In this document: positions 19,063 through 28,712 of the stretch, in pieces
How the letters are laid out: each line of letters starts with the position of its first letter
How positions within the stretch are numbered: the stretch's first letter is position 1
From: Saccharomycopsis malanga
Lineage: Eukaryota; Ascomycota; Saccharomycetes; Ascoideales; Saccharomycopsidaceae
Direction of reading: 5' to 3'
Length of the DNA: 64,000 nt
NCBI GenBank assembly: GCA_004014935.1
Contig: CP025323.1
Location: 682,001 to 746,000, forward strand
The notes under the pieces: model-generated
Database searches by the model: none
Told to the model about the DNA's origin: nothing
Seen by the model: the letters and a program-made list of their open reading frames with translations, nothing else
Translations under genes and position numbers: made by a program

Positions 19063-20872
19063 TTTGATATGATTATTTATTGATATTATAGTATCTTTTC
19101 AATCTAATCCATAAATTTTCCGCCTTGAAAACCTCGTCCATTCAAGTTTATATATGAAGGATTTGTAGGATATTGAGTTGCTGCATGTTTAGGCAGGAAC
19201 TATTAGGTCTTATCGCTGCTGCAGCGTTCTGCATCGTGCTGCAGCCGCGTACTTCTTGCTGCGTTTTTGAATGCAACATTGGAATAACTAGCACTTTACT
19301 ATCTAGATTCTGGGGACAATAGCATAATTAATGAGGCAATCCCATAAGGCTTGATCATAAAAAATTTATAACGGTTGATATTGGAGCAAGAGGTCTCTCA
19401 AATTTCTGTAATATGCCATTGGTAAAATAAACAGAGAAAGTAACTACTGTTAGTCTTGATAATTTTACTTAACAATCACAGTTTGACATTATGCTTGATA
19501 AGCAATATCCACTGAGAGGTTATCTGCTGATAAACTTTGTAAGGCTTTCCTTTGTCTACAATGTTCTGCTGTCATGATGCAGCCTGTGCTGATCTTCCAT
19601 CCTACTTATCTTGGATCCAGATGCTGCTGTACGGTGAATTTAGAAAATCAAACTCACAAAACCTTAAAATCCATAATAAGCATACAGTAAAAAGCACTTT
19701 GAATTCTAGATCCCAGCACAATATTGAACGATCATTCAACAAAGATCAGTAACCGTTCTGTTCTGCAGTCCCCTCATTACTAGCAAATCATACAGCCGAG
19801 ATGAAAAGAAACATATAAGCCGTTCAACAATAAGCATATTTACGTACACCTACAATTACCCAGTGTCTCAACCCACATGGCACTGCGAGAACCCGCAATG
19901 CACTCCAGATAGAATTGATAATCTGGAAATACCTGTCCCAGATAAACAAAACTATCTATAGGAACGTGTCTCCGGCGGTTGCTCAGACCTGTTTCACTAT
20001 ATTCAGCAGACGACGTGCAATATTACTCCAAGGTAAATAAAGATGTGAACCCAGTGCATTATACAATAGTACGATATGCTATTAGAGCAATTTCATAGGC
20101 TGCTGATTGTGCGATGCCGCACCAAATGTGTGTTCCAACGCCCTGGAAAACTTTGTTTCTGGCAAAAAAGGGCCAAAAACGGTTGCTGATAGGTAGTAAC
20201 ATGCAGGCCTTCGTGCAGCCAATGCCTCGCGATCAGCTTTCCGCTCAACAACTACGCATTCTGGCACCCATTGCTTCGGACTCTTACCTCCGTTTCTTAC
20301 TGAACAAGAAAGCATTAGCGTTGTTTAATATTTCCCCGCGCAATCTTGCACATTGCCAGTGGAGAAACTTTCCGTGATATGCCACTGATAATGACCTTTT
20401 ATCTGACCAAAGTACCCCGTCTCAATCATCGGAAAACTATCCCATCCTTGCAAAATAAAGCAACTGTCAGCCAAAGTATACTAGGTGTTTCCGGAACCGG
20501 ACTAACAATCTGACTACAGCGCCTCCTCTCTCTCCCCCCCCATGATACCTGCATACTCTAGCATCATTATACGTCGTGATGTATAATATGCACGTCTCAT
20601 ACCAATACAGCTTATTGCTGCAGGTTTATACCGATACATACATTGAAATGCGGTTTATTTACTATTTACTAAATGTAGCAAAATGCAAATAACGTTTTTT
20701 CAACGTAGTTGACTGCATGTTCATGCCTATCTAGTACGGTGATATTTTGGTGAAGAAAAAATAAAAAATAAAAAAATAGTTTCAAAGTTCGGAACGACAC
20801 GCCAAAGCTCATCAAACAAAACAGAACACCTTTTTGTATCACAGACAATTGCAAGCTATCATAATCAGCAAG
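19063..20872. promoter_or_regulatory. Divergent 1.8-kb region, permease / GOT1
   Basis: For the permease: TATATAAA (minus strand, 19147-19154) about 90 nt from the ATG. GATAAG/CTTATC sites lie at 19209-19214, 19497-19502 and 19605-19610, with more GATAA words between. Two GCTGCAGC palindromes lie 20 nt apart (19217, 19237). Further out there is a perfect inverted repeat TCCAGAT-N10-ATCTGGA (19904-19927) and a GC-rich island at about 20090-20390 with overlapping open frames on both strands that I do not recognise. No gene is called. Confidence 0.55.
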
Positions 20873-21478
20873 ATGTTGTGGCTCAGTGAACAGCAGAGTA
20901 TGTATGATTCTGTATATGCCCCTTGACCGTTGAGGATTGAGGATAAATCACGCGGGTTTCGTTGCAGAGCTCAGCATGCATTGATCTGTCAAGACATCAA
21001 AGCCGAGTAGCAAATTGGCATTTAGATCTGATCATGAGTCCCTTTGGATTAAGTAGAATTGCAAATAACTGACAAATGAATAGAATTTGGTGCGGCATTC
21101 ACCGCGTTTGGTGTGATTTTTTTTATAATTGGAATAATGACATTTTTTGACTCTGGTCTTCTTGCGTTGGGAAATATTCTTTTTGTTATTGGTATAACCT
21201 TATTGATTGGTCCGCAAAAAACCTTAAGTTACTTTCTTCGTCCTACAAAGAGACGTGGTACAATTTGTTTTGCTATTGGGATTCTTTTGATTTTTCTCAA
21301 GCATGCTTTCCTCGGGTTTGCTATTGAGCTACTAGGCATCTTGTTTCTCTTTGGTGATGTTCTCAACTTGATTGTCACCTTCTTGAGAAGCTTGCCTGTT
21401 ATCGGTCCGTTGTTGTCACATCCAAGTGTAGCTCCAATTATAGATAATATCGCAAATGTCAGTGTTTTGCCGGTTTAA
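20873..21478 (+). CDS. GOT1: Golgi transport protein Got1 (one intron)
   Basis: Small tetraspanning membrane protein of the ER-Golgi system, implicated in vesicle fusion with the Golgi. Exons are 20873-20897 and 21084-21478 (139 aa versus 138 in S. cerevisiae). Exon 1 encodes only MLWLSEQQ plus one base. The intron starts GTATGT at 20898 and ends TAG at 21083, with an AACTGAC branch-like sequence 10 nt before. Splicing gives [26 protein letters not shown], matching the Got1 N-terminus. Four hydrophobic segments are visible, with the conserved loop RPTKRRGTI (about 60-68) and the ending [27 protein letters not shown] split over the last helix. Confidence 0.95.
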
Positions 21479-22386
21479 ATGGTTTGAAGACTTTTATTGA
21501 GTTGTAACAATGTATTATTATTTTCTTATATTTTGTATTATGAATCATGTTTGTTAGCTTTACGTTGAGTTATTATTTATTTTGGTTTTATTGTATTTTT
21601 GTATTTCGAACAATCTTTATCTTACATTATAAACTAATATAAGATACATATTGTTATATTACTTTATACTATAAGATAAAGTGATAGCAAAACAAATCGA
21701 AAAGTAGCAAACAAAAGAAAAGAACTATGATACAGGAAGCTTCGAAAATTGTGTGTCTCCATAATTAACAAAAGTTTTGCTCAGAAAAAAATGACTAATA
21801 GCTTTATTAAATATGCCTATCTTTGATGCCCTATTGCCATGTGGCCAAGTTGGTTGGGCCATGCGCCACGCAAAATTGTGTGGAACATAAGTGTGGCGTT
21901 CCTCACTTTGAGTTTTGGTTCTCGATTCGCGCTCTTGACGTTTTGGAGTAATCATCAAACGTTTTAATAATTTAAATTAGTGCTATCCAGGTTATTATGA
22001 ATTAAGAAAGCATTCAATAATATTGTAAATATTATTTCTGTATTATGGTACTATTTATAATAAAAAGTTATTAATTTGGGAATAACTATTTGATATAACG
22101 GAAAACTGCAAAATTTGACAAAAAGTTGATTCTTTTAAATCATATTCTAGACTCTTTACAGCAAATCAAACCATACAAAAATTATATTTCTATATTATTT
22201 AAATCCTGAGGTTTTAGATCGTGTACTTTGTTTTGAGATTTGGCTTTTGCATAATATTTAATAGAGAGAAAATATCATTTTGTCGAAAATAACACATAAT
22301 TTGTTACAAATCGTGTTTTTCACCTCTCAGATAGACTTTCTTTACTTCTTGACAGTATTCCGTAGTTTTCTTGATTGCTGTTAGCA
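21479..22386. other. AT-rich intergenic region with a GC-rich structured island
   Basis: Very AT-rich except at about 21825-21960, where GC rises sharply. That island contains inverted pairs: CGCCAC with GTGGCG, GGAAC with GTTCC, and CATG-TGGCC with GGGCCATG. It also holds an exact tRNA box-A-like word TGGCCAAGTTGG at 21843-21854. A 76-codon minus-strand frame from ATG 21955 covers it but matches nothing I know. Not a tRNA: no acceptor stem or T-arm follows. Confidence 0.35.
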
Positions 22387-22736
22387 TTATTTGCTTTTCC
22401 ACCAGCGTTTGGCTGAGCCTTTATTCCTGAGAAACACGTATCTCAAGAGCTAAAAAAAAGTATTGTTTATTATAGGTTCTCAGAGGAACTTGTATTCAAC
22501 AATAATCATTATGTATTGTAAAACTAGCATATTTAAACTTTTGATATACATTGAATATTCTATGGTGCTCGGTAAAGCGTAATGTGCTTGTTAATAAACT
22601 TTATACCTTGATCCAAGGGAAGCCGTTTTAAAAGATTTTTTATTCCTATTCAACTTACTGTTGCAATTGGTTTAATGTTAGTTTGACTTTTATATTTTGT
22701 CTTCTGCTGCTCTAGTTTTTGATTTTTTTTCTCCAT
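22387..22736 (-). CDS. Candidate spliced microprotein (46 aa)
   Basis: A tentative two-exon short gene on the minus strand, too small for routine frame searches. Exon 1, 22736-22659, begins in good context (AAAAATGGAG) and encodes a 26-residue Lys/Gln-rich start (MEKKNQKLEQQ...). It is followed directly by donor GTAAGT at 22658. After an intron of about 209 nt with a poly-T acceptor ending TAG at 22450, exon 2 (22449-22387) encodes 20 basic residues ending SAKRWWKSK. No strong CTAAC branch site is visible. A different frame just downstream (ending KESLSER) is also open and could be the true 3' exon. Unrecognised, and may be chance. Confidence 0.25.
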
Positions 22737-22930
22737 TTTTATGAAACTTGTACATTGCGTGTAAATTGGTGATCAACTTGTTTTCCGGCCCAGTGGGTAT
22801 AAGGAAACCTATGCCACTTATCGCAAACTATACAAGGGCAAAACATACGATTCGCATACATAACCAACTTACAGAATGTTGTTTGTTTACAAAAGAAGTC
22901 ATATATTGAGAGAAAAATGCATGGTGAACG

Positions 22931-24325
22931 TCAGTTGTACTGCATGTAACGACTTGTAGAACTAAACTTCATGTTACCCTTGATAACCTTTTCAACGGCG
23001 GCCAAAAAGTCTTTTTCTGTTGCGACCTTTCTTCTGGCTCTGATAGCAAACATGCCAGCTTCAGTACAGACGGATCTCAACTCAGCACCAGTAGCATTTG
23101 GACAGAGTCTGGCAATCAATTCCCATCTGATGTTTCTTTCTACAGACATTGATTTGGTATGAATTTTGAAGATGTTGGCTCTGCCTTCCAAGTCAGGCAA
23201 GCTAAATTCAACTTTTCTATCGATTCTTCCTGGTCTTAATAAAGCAGGGTCCAAAGTGTTTGGTCTATTAGTGGCAAACATCACCTTGATATTACCTCTG
23301 GCATCGAAACCGTCCAACTGAGTGATCAACTCCAACATGGTTCTTTGCACTTCATTGTCACCGCCAGCACCGTCATCAAATCTAGCCCCACCTATGGCAT
23401 CAACTTCATCAAAGAATATAATACAAGCCTTCTTGGTTCTTGCCATTTCGAACAATTCTCTAACCATTCTTGCACCTTCACCAACATACTTTTGCACCAA
23501 CTCGGAGCCAATCACTCTGATGAAAGTGGCGTCAGTTCTGTTTGCAACAGCTCGGGCACACAAGGTCTTACCAGTGCCTGGAGGACCGTAAAGTAATATA
23601 CCTTTTGGGGGATCGATGCCCAAGTTGACAAATCTTTCTGGCGACAACAATGGCAATTCAACCACTTCTCTCAACTTTTCAATCTGGTCCTTACAGCCAC
23701 CAATATCACTGTAAGTGACGTCTGGCTTTTCCTCAACAGTCATCATTGTGACGCTGGGGTCGATCTTAGGTGGCAAAGGTAGCTGGATATCATATTTCAT
23801 TCTATCAACACCGACTCTCATTCCTTCTTCAATATCAGTAGGCGACACTTTCTGTCCTAATCCAACAACAAACTTGGCAATCTGCTTTATATTTATCACA
23901 TACTTTGCCTTTTGATCAGGATCTCTGGACGCACCGCCCATAAAACTGGAGAGCCCTTCAAGCCCACCCGGTGCTGTTTCTCCTTCCTCTGCAGTCTCGT
24001 CTCCACCAACAATAATCTTGGTGCATCTAGCAACTTGCAATGGCGGCTCTTCGTTCATTCTCAACTTGTCAGCCATGACATCCCATAAATGAGGTGGCGC
24101 TAACCCAGTATCACTTTCTTTGATCCCAATCTTCTCCTTCGTTTGCTGCTCAACATCCTTGATGTCTTTTTCAATCTTCTTGATATCGTCCGCATATGGT
24201 GCTGCTCCATATGCCTTCAACACCTGAATATCACCTTCACTCAACGGCTTGATCTTCTCTTCTGTTTTCTCATTATCCTCCTCAATCGGAGCTTGATACT
24301 TTTCCCAATCTGCCTTCGGTGCCAT
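22931..24325 (-). CDS. RPT1: 26S proteasome regulatory AAA-ATPase subunit Rpt1
   Basis: One of six ATPases in the base of the 19S particle that unfold substrates and open the 20S gate. The 464-aa protein has an N-terminal coiled coil and an OB region. The AAA domain carries Walker A GPPGTGKT (about 247-254), Walker B IIFFDEVD, sensor ATNRP, and arginine fingers in LRPGRIDR. The C-terminus ends RYMQYN and lacks the classical HbYX tail, as in other Rpt1/Rpt4/Rpt6-type subunits. The opening [13 protein letters not shown] is typical of Rpt1. A GTGGCAA core resembling the Rpn4/PACE element lies upstream (TTGCCACT on +, 24392-24399), though it is not a full consensus match. Confidence 0.96.
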   Translation of the reverse strand: MAPKADWEKYQAPIEEDNEKTEEKIKPLSEGDIQVLKAYGAAPYADDIKKIEKDIKDVEQQTKEKIGIKESDTGLAPPHLWDVMADKLRMNEEPPLQVARCTKIIVGGDETAEEGETAPGGLEGLSSFMGGASRDPDQKAKYVINIKQIAKFVVGLGQKVSPTDIEEGMRVGVDRMKYDIQLPLPPKIDPSVTMMTVEEKPDVTYSDIGGCKDQIEKLREVVELPLLSPERFVNLGIDPPKGILLYGPPGTGKTLCARAVANRTDATFIRVIGSELVQKYVGEGARMVRELFEMARTKKACIIFFDEVDAIGGARFDDGAGGDNEVQRTMLELITQLDGFDARGNIKVMFATNRPNTLDPALLRPGRIDRKVEFSLPDLEGRANIFKIHTKSMSVERNIRWELIARLCPNATGAELRSVCTEAGMFAIRARRKVATEKDFLAAVEKVIKGNMKFSSTSRYMQYN

Positions 24326-24605
24326 CTTTACTACTCAATTCACTTATTCTTCCATCTATCTCATCACCCACCATTCCCAATCTCTTCTCAATTGCCACTC
24401 TCTCCCAAATCTCCTCTCCCACCCAAAAAATATATACTGTTACCCGGATCTCACACGTGACCCTTTACAGTAGAATGGTCGTTAAATCATTTATTGAGAG
24501 TTAGTTGTGATAATAATTATCAAAGTGTTTAAAATAAAAAAGGATGCAAAATAAAGTGACAGCAAGGCAGAGCAGATCAGAGAGGTGGAATTATTGTAGA
24601 AATGA

Positions 24606-25241
24606 CTAAGACCACCAAGAAATAGCACCCATACCTTCTGTCTGACAACTAGCTATAATCGCGTAAGGCGGTGGTGTAGGCAACTTCGGTTGTTTGGATT
24701 CTTTATCTTCCTCTTCTTCCTCTTCTTCGTCCTCATCGTCAAGTTTAGGACCTGTTGGTTTGATATTAGTGAAAATTTCCTCCTCAACACGGAACTGGAT
24801 CTTCTCATTGATATCGAAATAGACATCAGATTGCGGATCGTCTTTGTCAGTGCGCCAAACCCAAAGATTATCTACAGGATTGAAATAGCAACCTTCAAAA
24901 AGCATATCCTTCGGTATAAAGATCTCATCGAAAAAGTCTGTCTTAATCTTGATTCCCTCTTCTGTGCTAGAGTCGATCCATCCTATTAGCACTTCTCCAA
25001 CAAACGGTTTGAAAACAATAAGCCGCATCACCACCTTGTAATAAACTGACCCATCGCTAGGCCTAAGAAGGCCATCTTCTACACCAAGAAGATCCCATAC
25101 CGACACACCAAGCCCCAATCCGGGAATTACCTTATTCGCGTACTTCTGGTTAAGTTCCCGCGTAAGAGCCTTTTTGAGATCCACATCAAACAAGTCTGGT
25201 TTTATCTGCACCAAATCTGCAATCTTCGATAATATGAACAT
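24606..25241 (-). CDS. RPC25: RNA polymerase III subunit Rpc25
   Basis: Rpb7-family stalk subunit of RNA polymerase III (with Rpc17), needed for initiation on tRNA and 5S genes. The 211-aa product begins MFILSKIADLVQIKPDLF, as in yeast Rpc25 (212 aa). The SHS2-type N-terminal half runs through GDGSVYYKVVMRLIVFKPFVGE (split here across two strands of the fold). A C-terminal OB fold includes FIPKDMLFEGCYFNP and VWRTD. An acidic linker (a run of Glu/Asp at about 165-180) precedes the conserved end ASCQTEGMGAISWW. The ATG at 25241 is used. The frame extends two codons upstream without an ATG. Confidence 0.95.
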   Translation of the reverse strand: MFILSKIADLVQIKPDLFDVDLKKALTRELNQKYANKVIPGLGLGVSVWDLLGVEDGLLRPSDGSVYYKVVMRLIVFKPFVGEVLIGWIDSSTEEGIKIKTDFFDEIFIPKDMLFEGCYFNPVDNLWVWRTDKDDPQSDVYFDINEKIQFRVEEEIFTNIKPTGPKLDDEDEEEEEEEDKESKQPKLPTPPPYAIIASCQTEGMGAISWWS

Positions 25242-25549
25242 TCTCAACTAGATCGAAGGTGCGACGGGAATGGGCAGGAGGGTTTCTCTGATCTCTCCTT
25301 TAGTTATCTCTTTCTTTAATACTCTCTCATCCCAATGTTGAAGATTTTGAAAAAATAAAAATTTCAATGATGCAGTCTGCTGCGTGGTGGTGTATGGAAA
25401 TGCAGTATACTGCGCGCTCCGCGTGCTTCATTAAATTTTCATCTTCAACAAAAAAAACCGGCCAAGATCAATATACAAGTAGAGAAGGGCGTACATAAAC
25501 AGTAAAATATCATCGGCAACTTTATCTTTCTTGGAATCAGTATCACAAA
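25242..25549. promoter_or_regulatory. Divergent promoter RPC25 / CCT8
   Basis: A 308-nt divergent spacer. An RRPE-type AAAAATTTCA (25357-25366) and nearby TCTCATCC/TCATCTTC words resemble ribosome-biogenesis promoter elements, which would fit RPC25. The CCT8 side has an A-rich stretch at about 25448-25458. Confidence 0.45.
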
Positions 25550-27247
25550 ATGTCACTTAAGCTTCCAGGAGCCCCAACTTCGGGCCTTTTCAAGCAAGGA
25601 TACCAGACGTATTCGAATGCTGACGGTGCGGTCAATAGAAACGTTGAAGCGTGTAAAGAGATTTCATCGATGGTATTAACGTCGATTGGGCCATGTGGAA
25701 GAAATAAGATCATTGTCAACCATTTGCAGAAGGTGTTCATCACCAATGATGCGGCAACCATGTTGAAAGAGTTGGAAGTTGTTCATCCAGCAGTAAAGCT
25801 TTTGGTAATGGCCTCTGAACAGCAGGAGTTGGAAATGGGCGACCAGACCAGTTTGGTCATCATTTTGGCTGGCGAATTATTGGTTCAGGCTCAAAAATTG
25901 ATCACTTTGGGTCTCAATCCTACTGAGATCATTCAAGGTTATGCTTTGGCTAACACTTTTGCCTTGGAATATTTAGAAAAGAATTTGACTGTAGAGAAAG
26001 TAGACAACTTTTATGATTCAGCCAGTTTGGCCAAGGCAATAAAGCCTGTTTTGGCGTCCAAGCAATACGGATCAGAACAGCTTTTGTCTGATTTGGTTAT
26101 AGAAGCCATCACCTATGTTTTGCCTAGACAATCTGCTGCCGAAAAAGCAGCTAAACAAACTGCCATATTGAAGAATTTCAACGTAGACAGTATCAGAATT
26201 GTCAAAATTCTTGGTTCTTCTTTGGAAAACTCCTACGTAATCAAAGGCATGGTTTTCCCTAGAGAACCAGAGGGAGAAGTCAAGAGCATCAAGACCAAAT
26301 CTAAGGTTGCTGTCTTCACCTGTCCTATTGACATCTCCACAACAGAAACCAAGGGCACTGTCTTGTTACATAATGCTAAAGAAATGTTGGATTTCAGCAA
26401 AGGTGAAGAAGAACAATTGGAGCAGATTGTCAAAGAGATCCATGATGCTGGTGTTAAGATTGTTATTGCTGGTTCCAGTGTTGGTGATCTTGTCTTGCAT
26501 TATATGAACAGATACGGGATACTTTTACTCAAGGTTCCATCCAAATTCGATCTTAGACGTGTTTGTCGTGTCTGCGGTGCTACTCCTCTTCCAAGATTGG
26601 GTGCTCCAATGCCTGAAGAAGCCGGTGTAATTGACCTTGTTGAAACCACTGAAATCGGTGGCGACAGAGTCACTGTTTTCCATCAGGACAGTGAGGCCAC
26701 TAGAACATCTACCATTGTTTTGAGAGGCGCCACCAAGAACTCTTTGGATGACGTTGAAAGAGCTATCGATGATGCTGTAAGCTCCATAAAAGGTTTGACC
26801 AAGGATACCAGATTGGTTCCTGGTGCTGGTGCCTCTGAGGCTGAGCTTGTCGATGCCATCACCAAGTACGGTGACAAAACTCCAGGCTTATTGCAATTAG
26901 CTATCAAGAACTTTGCTGAGGCATTTGAGGTTGTTCCTAGAACTTTGGCAGATACCGCAGGCTTGAACTCTACTGAAATTCTTCCAAAATTGTACGCTGC
27001 TCATGCTAAGAACGAGGATGGTAAATATTACGGTATTGATGTTGACGACGAGAATGAAGACGGCATTGCTGACATTAGAAAAGATGAAATTTACGACTTG
27101 TTTGTCAGCAAGCACTCTGCCATCAACTTGGCCACCGAAGCCGCATCCACCATCTTGTCCGTAGACCAGATAATCATGGCTAAGAGAGCCGGAGGCCCCC
27201 AGATGCCTAAGCAGCCAAGAGCCGGTAATTGGGACCAAGCGGATTAG
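25550..27247 (+). CDS. CCT8: Chaperonin CCT/TRiC theta subunit
   Basis: Subunit of the eight-membered cytosolic chaperonin that folds actin, tubulin and WD-repeat proteins. The 565-aa protein starts MSLKLPGAPTSGLFKQGYQ, as in Cct8. The equatorial ATP-binding motifs are present: TSIGPCGRNK, TNDAATMLKELEV, and MGDQTSLVIILAGELL (the GDGT loop reads GDQT, as usual for theta). The apical domain includes VCRVCGATPLPRLG. The second equatorial half has LVPGAGASEAEL and ends after an MAKRAGGPQMP tail. Intronless, TTG-biased leucine codons, apparently highly expressed. Confidence 0.96.
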   Translation: MSLKLPGAPTSGLFKQGYQTYSNADGAVNRNVEACKEISSMVLTSIGPCGRNKIIVNHLQKVFITNDAATMLKELEVVHPAVKLLVMASEQQELEMGDQTSLVIILAGELLVQAQKLITLGLNPTEIIQGYALANTFALEYLEKNLTVEKVDNFYDSASLAKAIKPVLASKQYGSEQLLSDLVIEAITYVLPRQSAAEKAAKQTAILKNFNVDSIRIVKILGSSLENSYVIKGMVFPREPEGEVKSIKTKSKVAVFTCPIDISTTETKGTVLLHNAKEMLDFSKGEEEQLEQIVKEIHDAGVKIVIAGSSVGDLVLHYMNRYGILLLKVPSKFDLRRVCRVCGATPLPRLGAPMPEEAGVIDLVETTEIGGDRVTVFHQDSEATRTSTIVLRGATKNSLDDVERAIDDAVSSIKGLTKDTRLVPGAGASEAELVDAITKYGDKTPGLLQLAIKNFAEAFEVVPRTLADTAGLNSTEILPKLYAAHAKNEDGKYYGIDVDDENEDGIADIRKDEIYDLFVSKHSAINLATEAASTILSVDQIIMAKRAGGPQMPKQPRAGNWDQAD

Positions 27248-27945
27248 AGCTTTTGCTTATTATGCTATTTACTTCTGTTATGCTGTGTTTTTTTTTTGTT
27301 TCTACTATATATCGCTTTAATCAGATATTGATTATTTGTATTTTCAGCCTGTAATATCATTTGTATTCAATAGTTAAGAATTATATAGTGCTACATGAGA
27401 ATTGTTTCTTATTTTGCTACAGAAATTTGTATAATGAAGCTCAGAGTTACCTAAAAACCAGTTTTTCAAAGTAAAAACGTTTCAACATGGAACAATTGTT
27501 TTCCCTATTTATTGCCAAATAAATTAGCATTTGCAAATTTGTTGCTCCTCCCACATTAGGAAAAAATTACAATAACTGCAATTTTATGTAACAATCACTA
27601 CACACATCTTGATCAAACAATATACAATATATACTCAACAATATGAACCAGTAAAATGGATTTCCCCAACCCCATAGTGCGGATCCGCTAAAAAGCGCTA
27701 ATATTGCGGCCAAGCCGAGTCTGGCGGATATACCACTATATAAGTCGGACATCTCTCCATCGGGAGTCAATTTCGGTAATTTCTAACCGTGACCACTGTA
27801 AATACGTCTCTGTGCCTTTCTCTAATACATCAGTACAGTTTACGTTGTCAGGTTTTTACCAAAGGTTCATTCATACACATTATCTGGACAATTTTTCCCC
27901 GCAATTGGTGTGATATTGAGGCTTCCATATTATCAAAATAGAATC
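27248..27945. promoter_or_regulatory. CCT8 3' flank and HUA1 promoter
   Basis: 27248-27600 is T-rich 3' flank. The promoter part holds a perfect palindrome GCGGATCCGC (27679-27688), a second GCGGAT at 27724-27729, and a TATA box TATATAAG (27737-27744), about 205 nt before the ATG. CGGAT repeats suggest a zinc-cluster factor site. Confidence 0.5.
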
Positions 27946-28712
27946 ATGCTGAAGGTTTCAGCAAGCAACAGCACTAATCACCCTTCTAATACACAAGACG
28001 ATGTTCTTCGAATAAACGGACATGTTATTCCAAACTACGAAATACGGTCCCTGAGCGGTTCTCAAAGCGAACCTCCTCCTTCGTATGAAGAGGCAATACG
28101 AGACCCAAGACCTGCTATTGACTCCAGTGGCCCACGGCCACGAGTCTCATTATCAATGTCCCCAGTGGGGTCTCCAGGAACTCTGGCATCACAATCCCAT
28201 TCGCGCCCTCCTGTTCCTCCTCCAATTCCTACCCCCACCAAGGCTATAATTACAGTTTTCCATCGAATTCGTTTGGTGGAGGCCCTAGCAACCTAGGTTT
28301 CCGTTTACCAGGCTCATACACCCGTCCAGACAGCCCCTATCAACAACGACGGTCTCGTCGTCGTGAAGAAAGCCTCGGAAACCCCGTATCCCCAAATACA
28401 CCCTGGAAATACAGTCGTGGCTATCACTGCTACAAATGCCAGAATACAGGTATAAAACTCAAGAACGGTTTGCAATGCCAGGATTGCTGGGGAATGTTTG
28501 CTTCGAGGTCTCGCCACGTAAGCAGAATTACATCAATACCCAGAAACGCACTTCGTTCTTCCAGTGGCCCCTTGTATTTCAAGCCTGGCGATCCAGCTCT
28601 AGGGGGTATTGTCTGCGGTCGTTGCAGAGGATCAGGACAGTTAGACCTTTTCTTTGTTGAAGACGTGTGTCCTGTCTGTGGTGGCGTAGGAAGAGTCAAT
28701 TTCACCCCATAA
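27946..28712 (+). CDS. HUA1: Hua1-like cytosolic zinc-finger protein, reading frame interrupted
   Basis: Homolog of S. cerevisiae Hua1, a cytosolic zinc protein linked by PPxY-type motifs to Rsp5 and endocytic adaptors. The first frame (27946-28296) gives the N-terminus with PPPSYEEA. The conserved C-terminal part (WKYSRGYHCYKC...GNTG-type zinc knuckle, GDPALGGIVCGRCRGSG, and VCPVCGGVGRV) reads in the -1 frame and ends at 28712. The shift falls within about 28205-28260, a CCTCC/CCCCC-rich stretch. Both frames overlap there, so the exact point cannot be fixed. All zinc cysteines are intact, which argues against an old pseudogene. A sequencing indel, recent mutation or recoding are the options. 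No convincing intron bridges the frames. Real start ATG 27946; its second codon is CTG. Confidence 0.8.

Noticed and set aside
21836-21910. tRNA gene suggested by box A TGGCCAAGTTGG
   Set aside because: No complementary acceptor stem, no proper anticodon arm and no T-loop TTCGA at the right distance.
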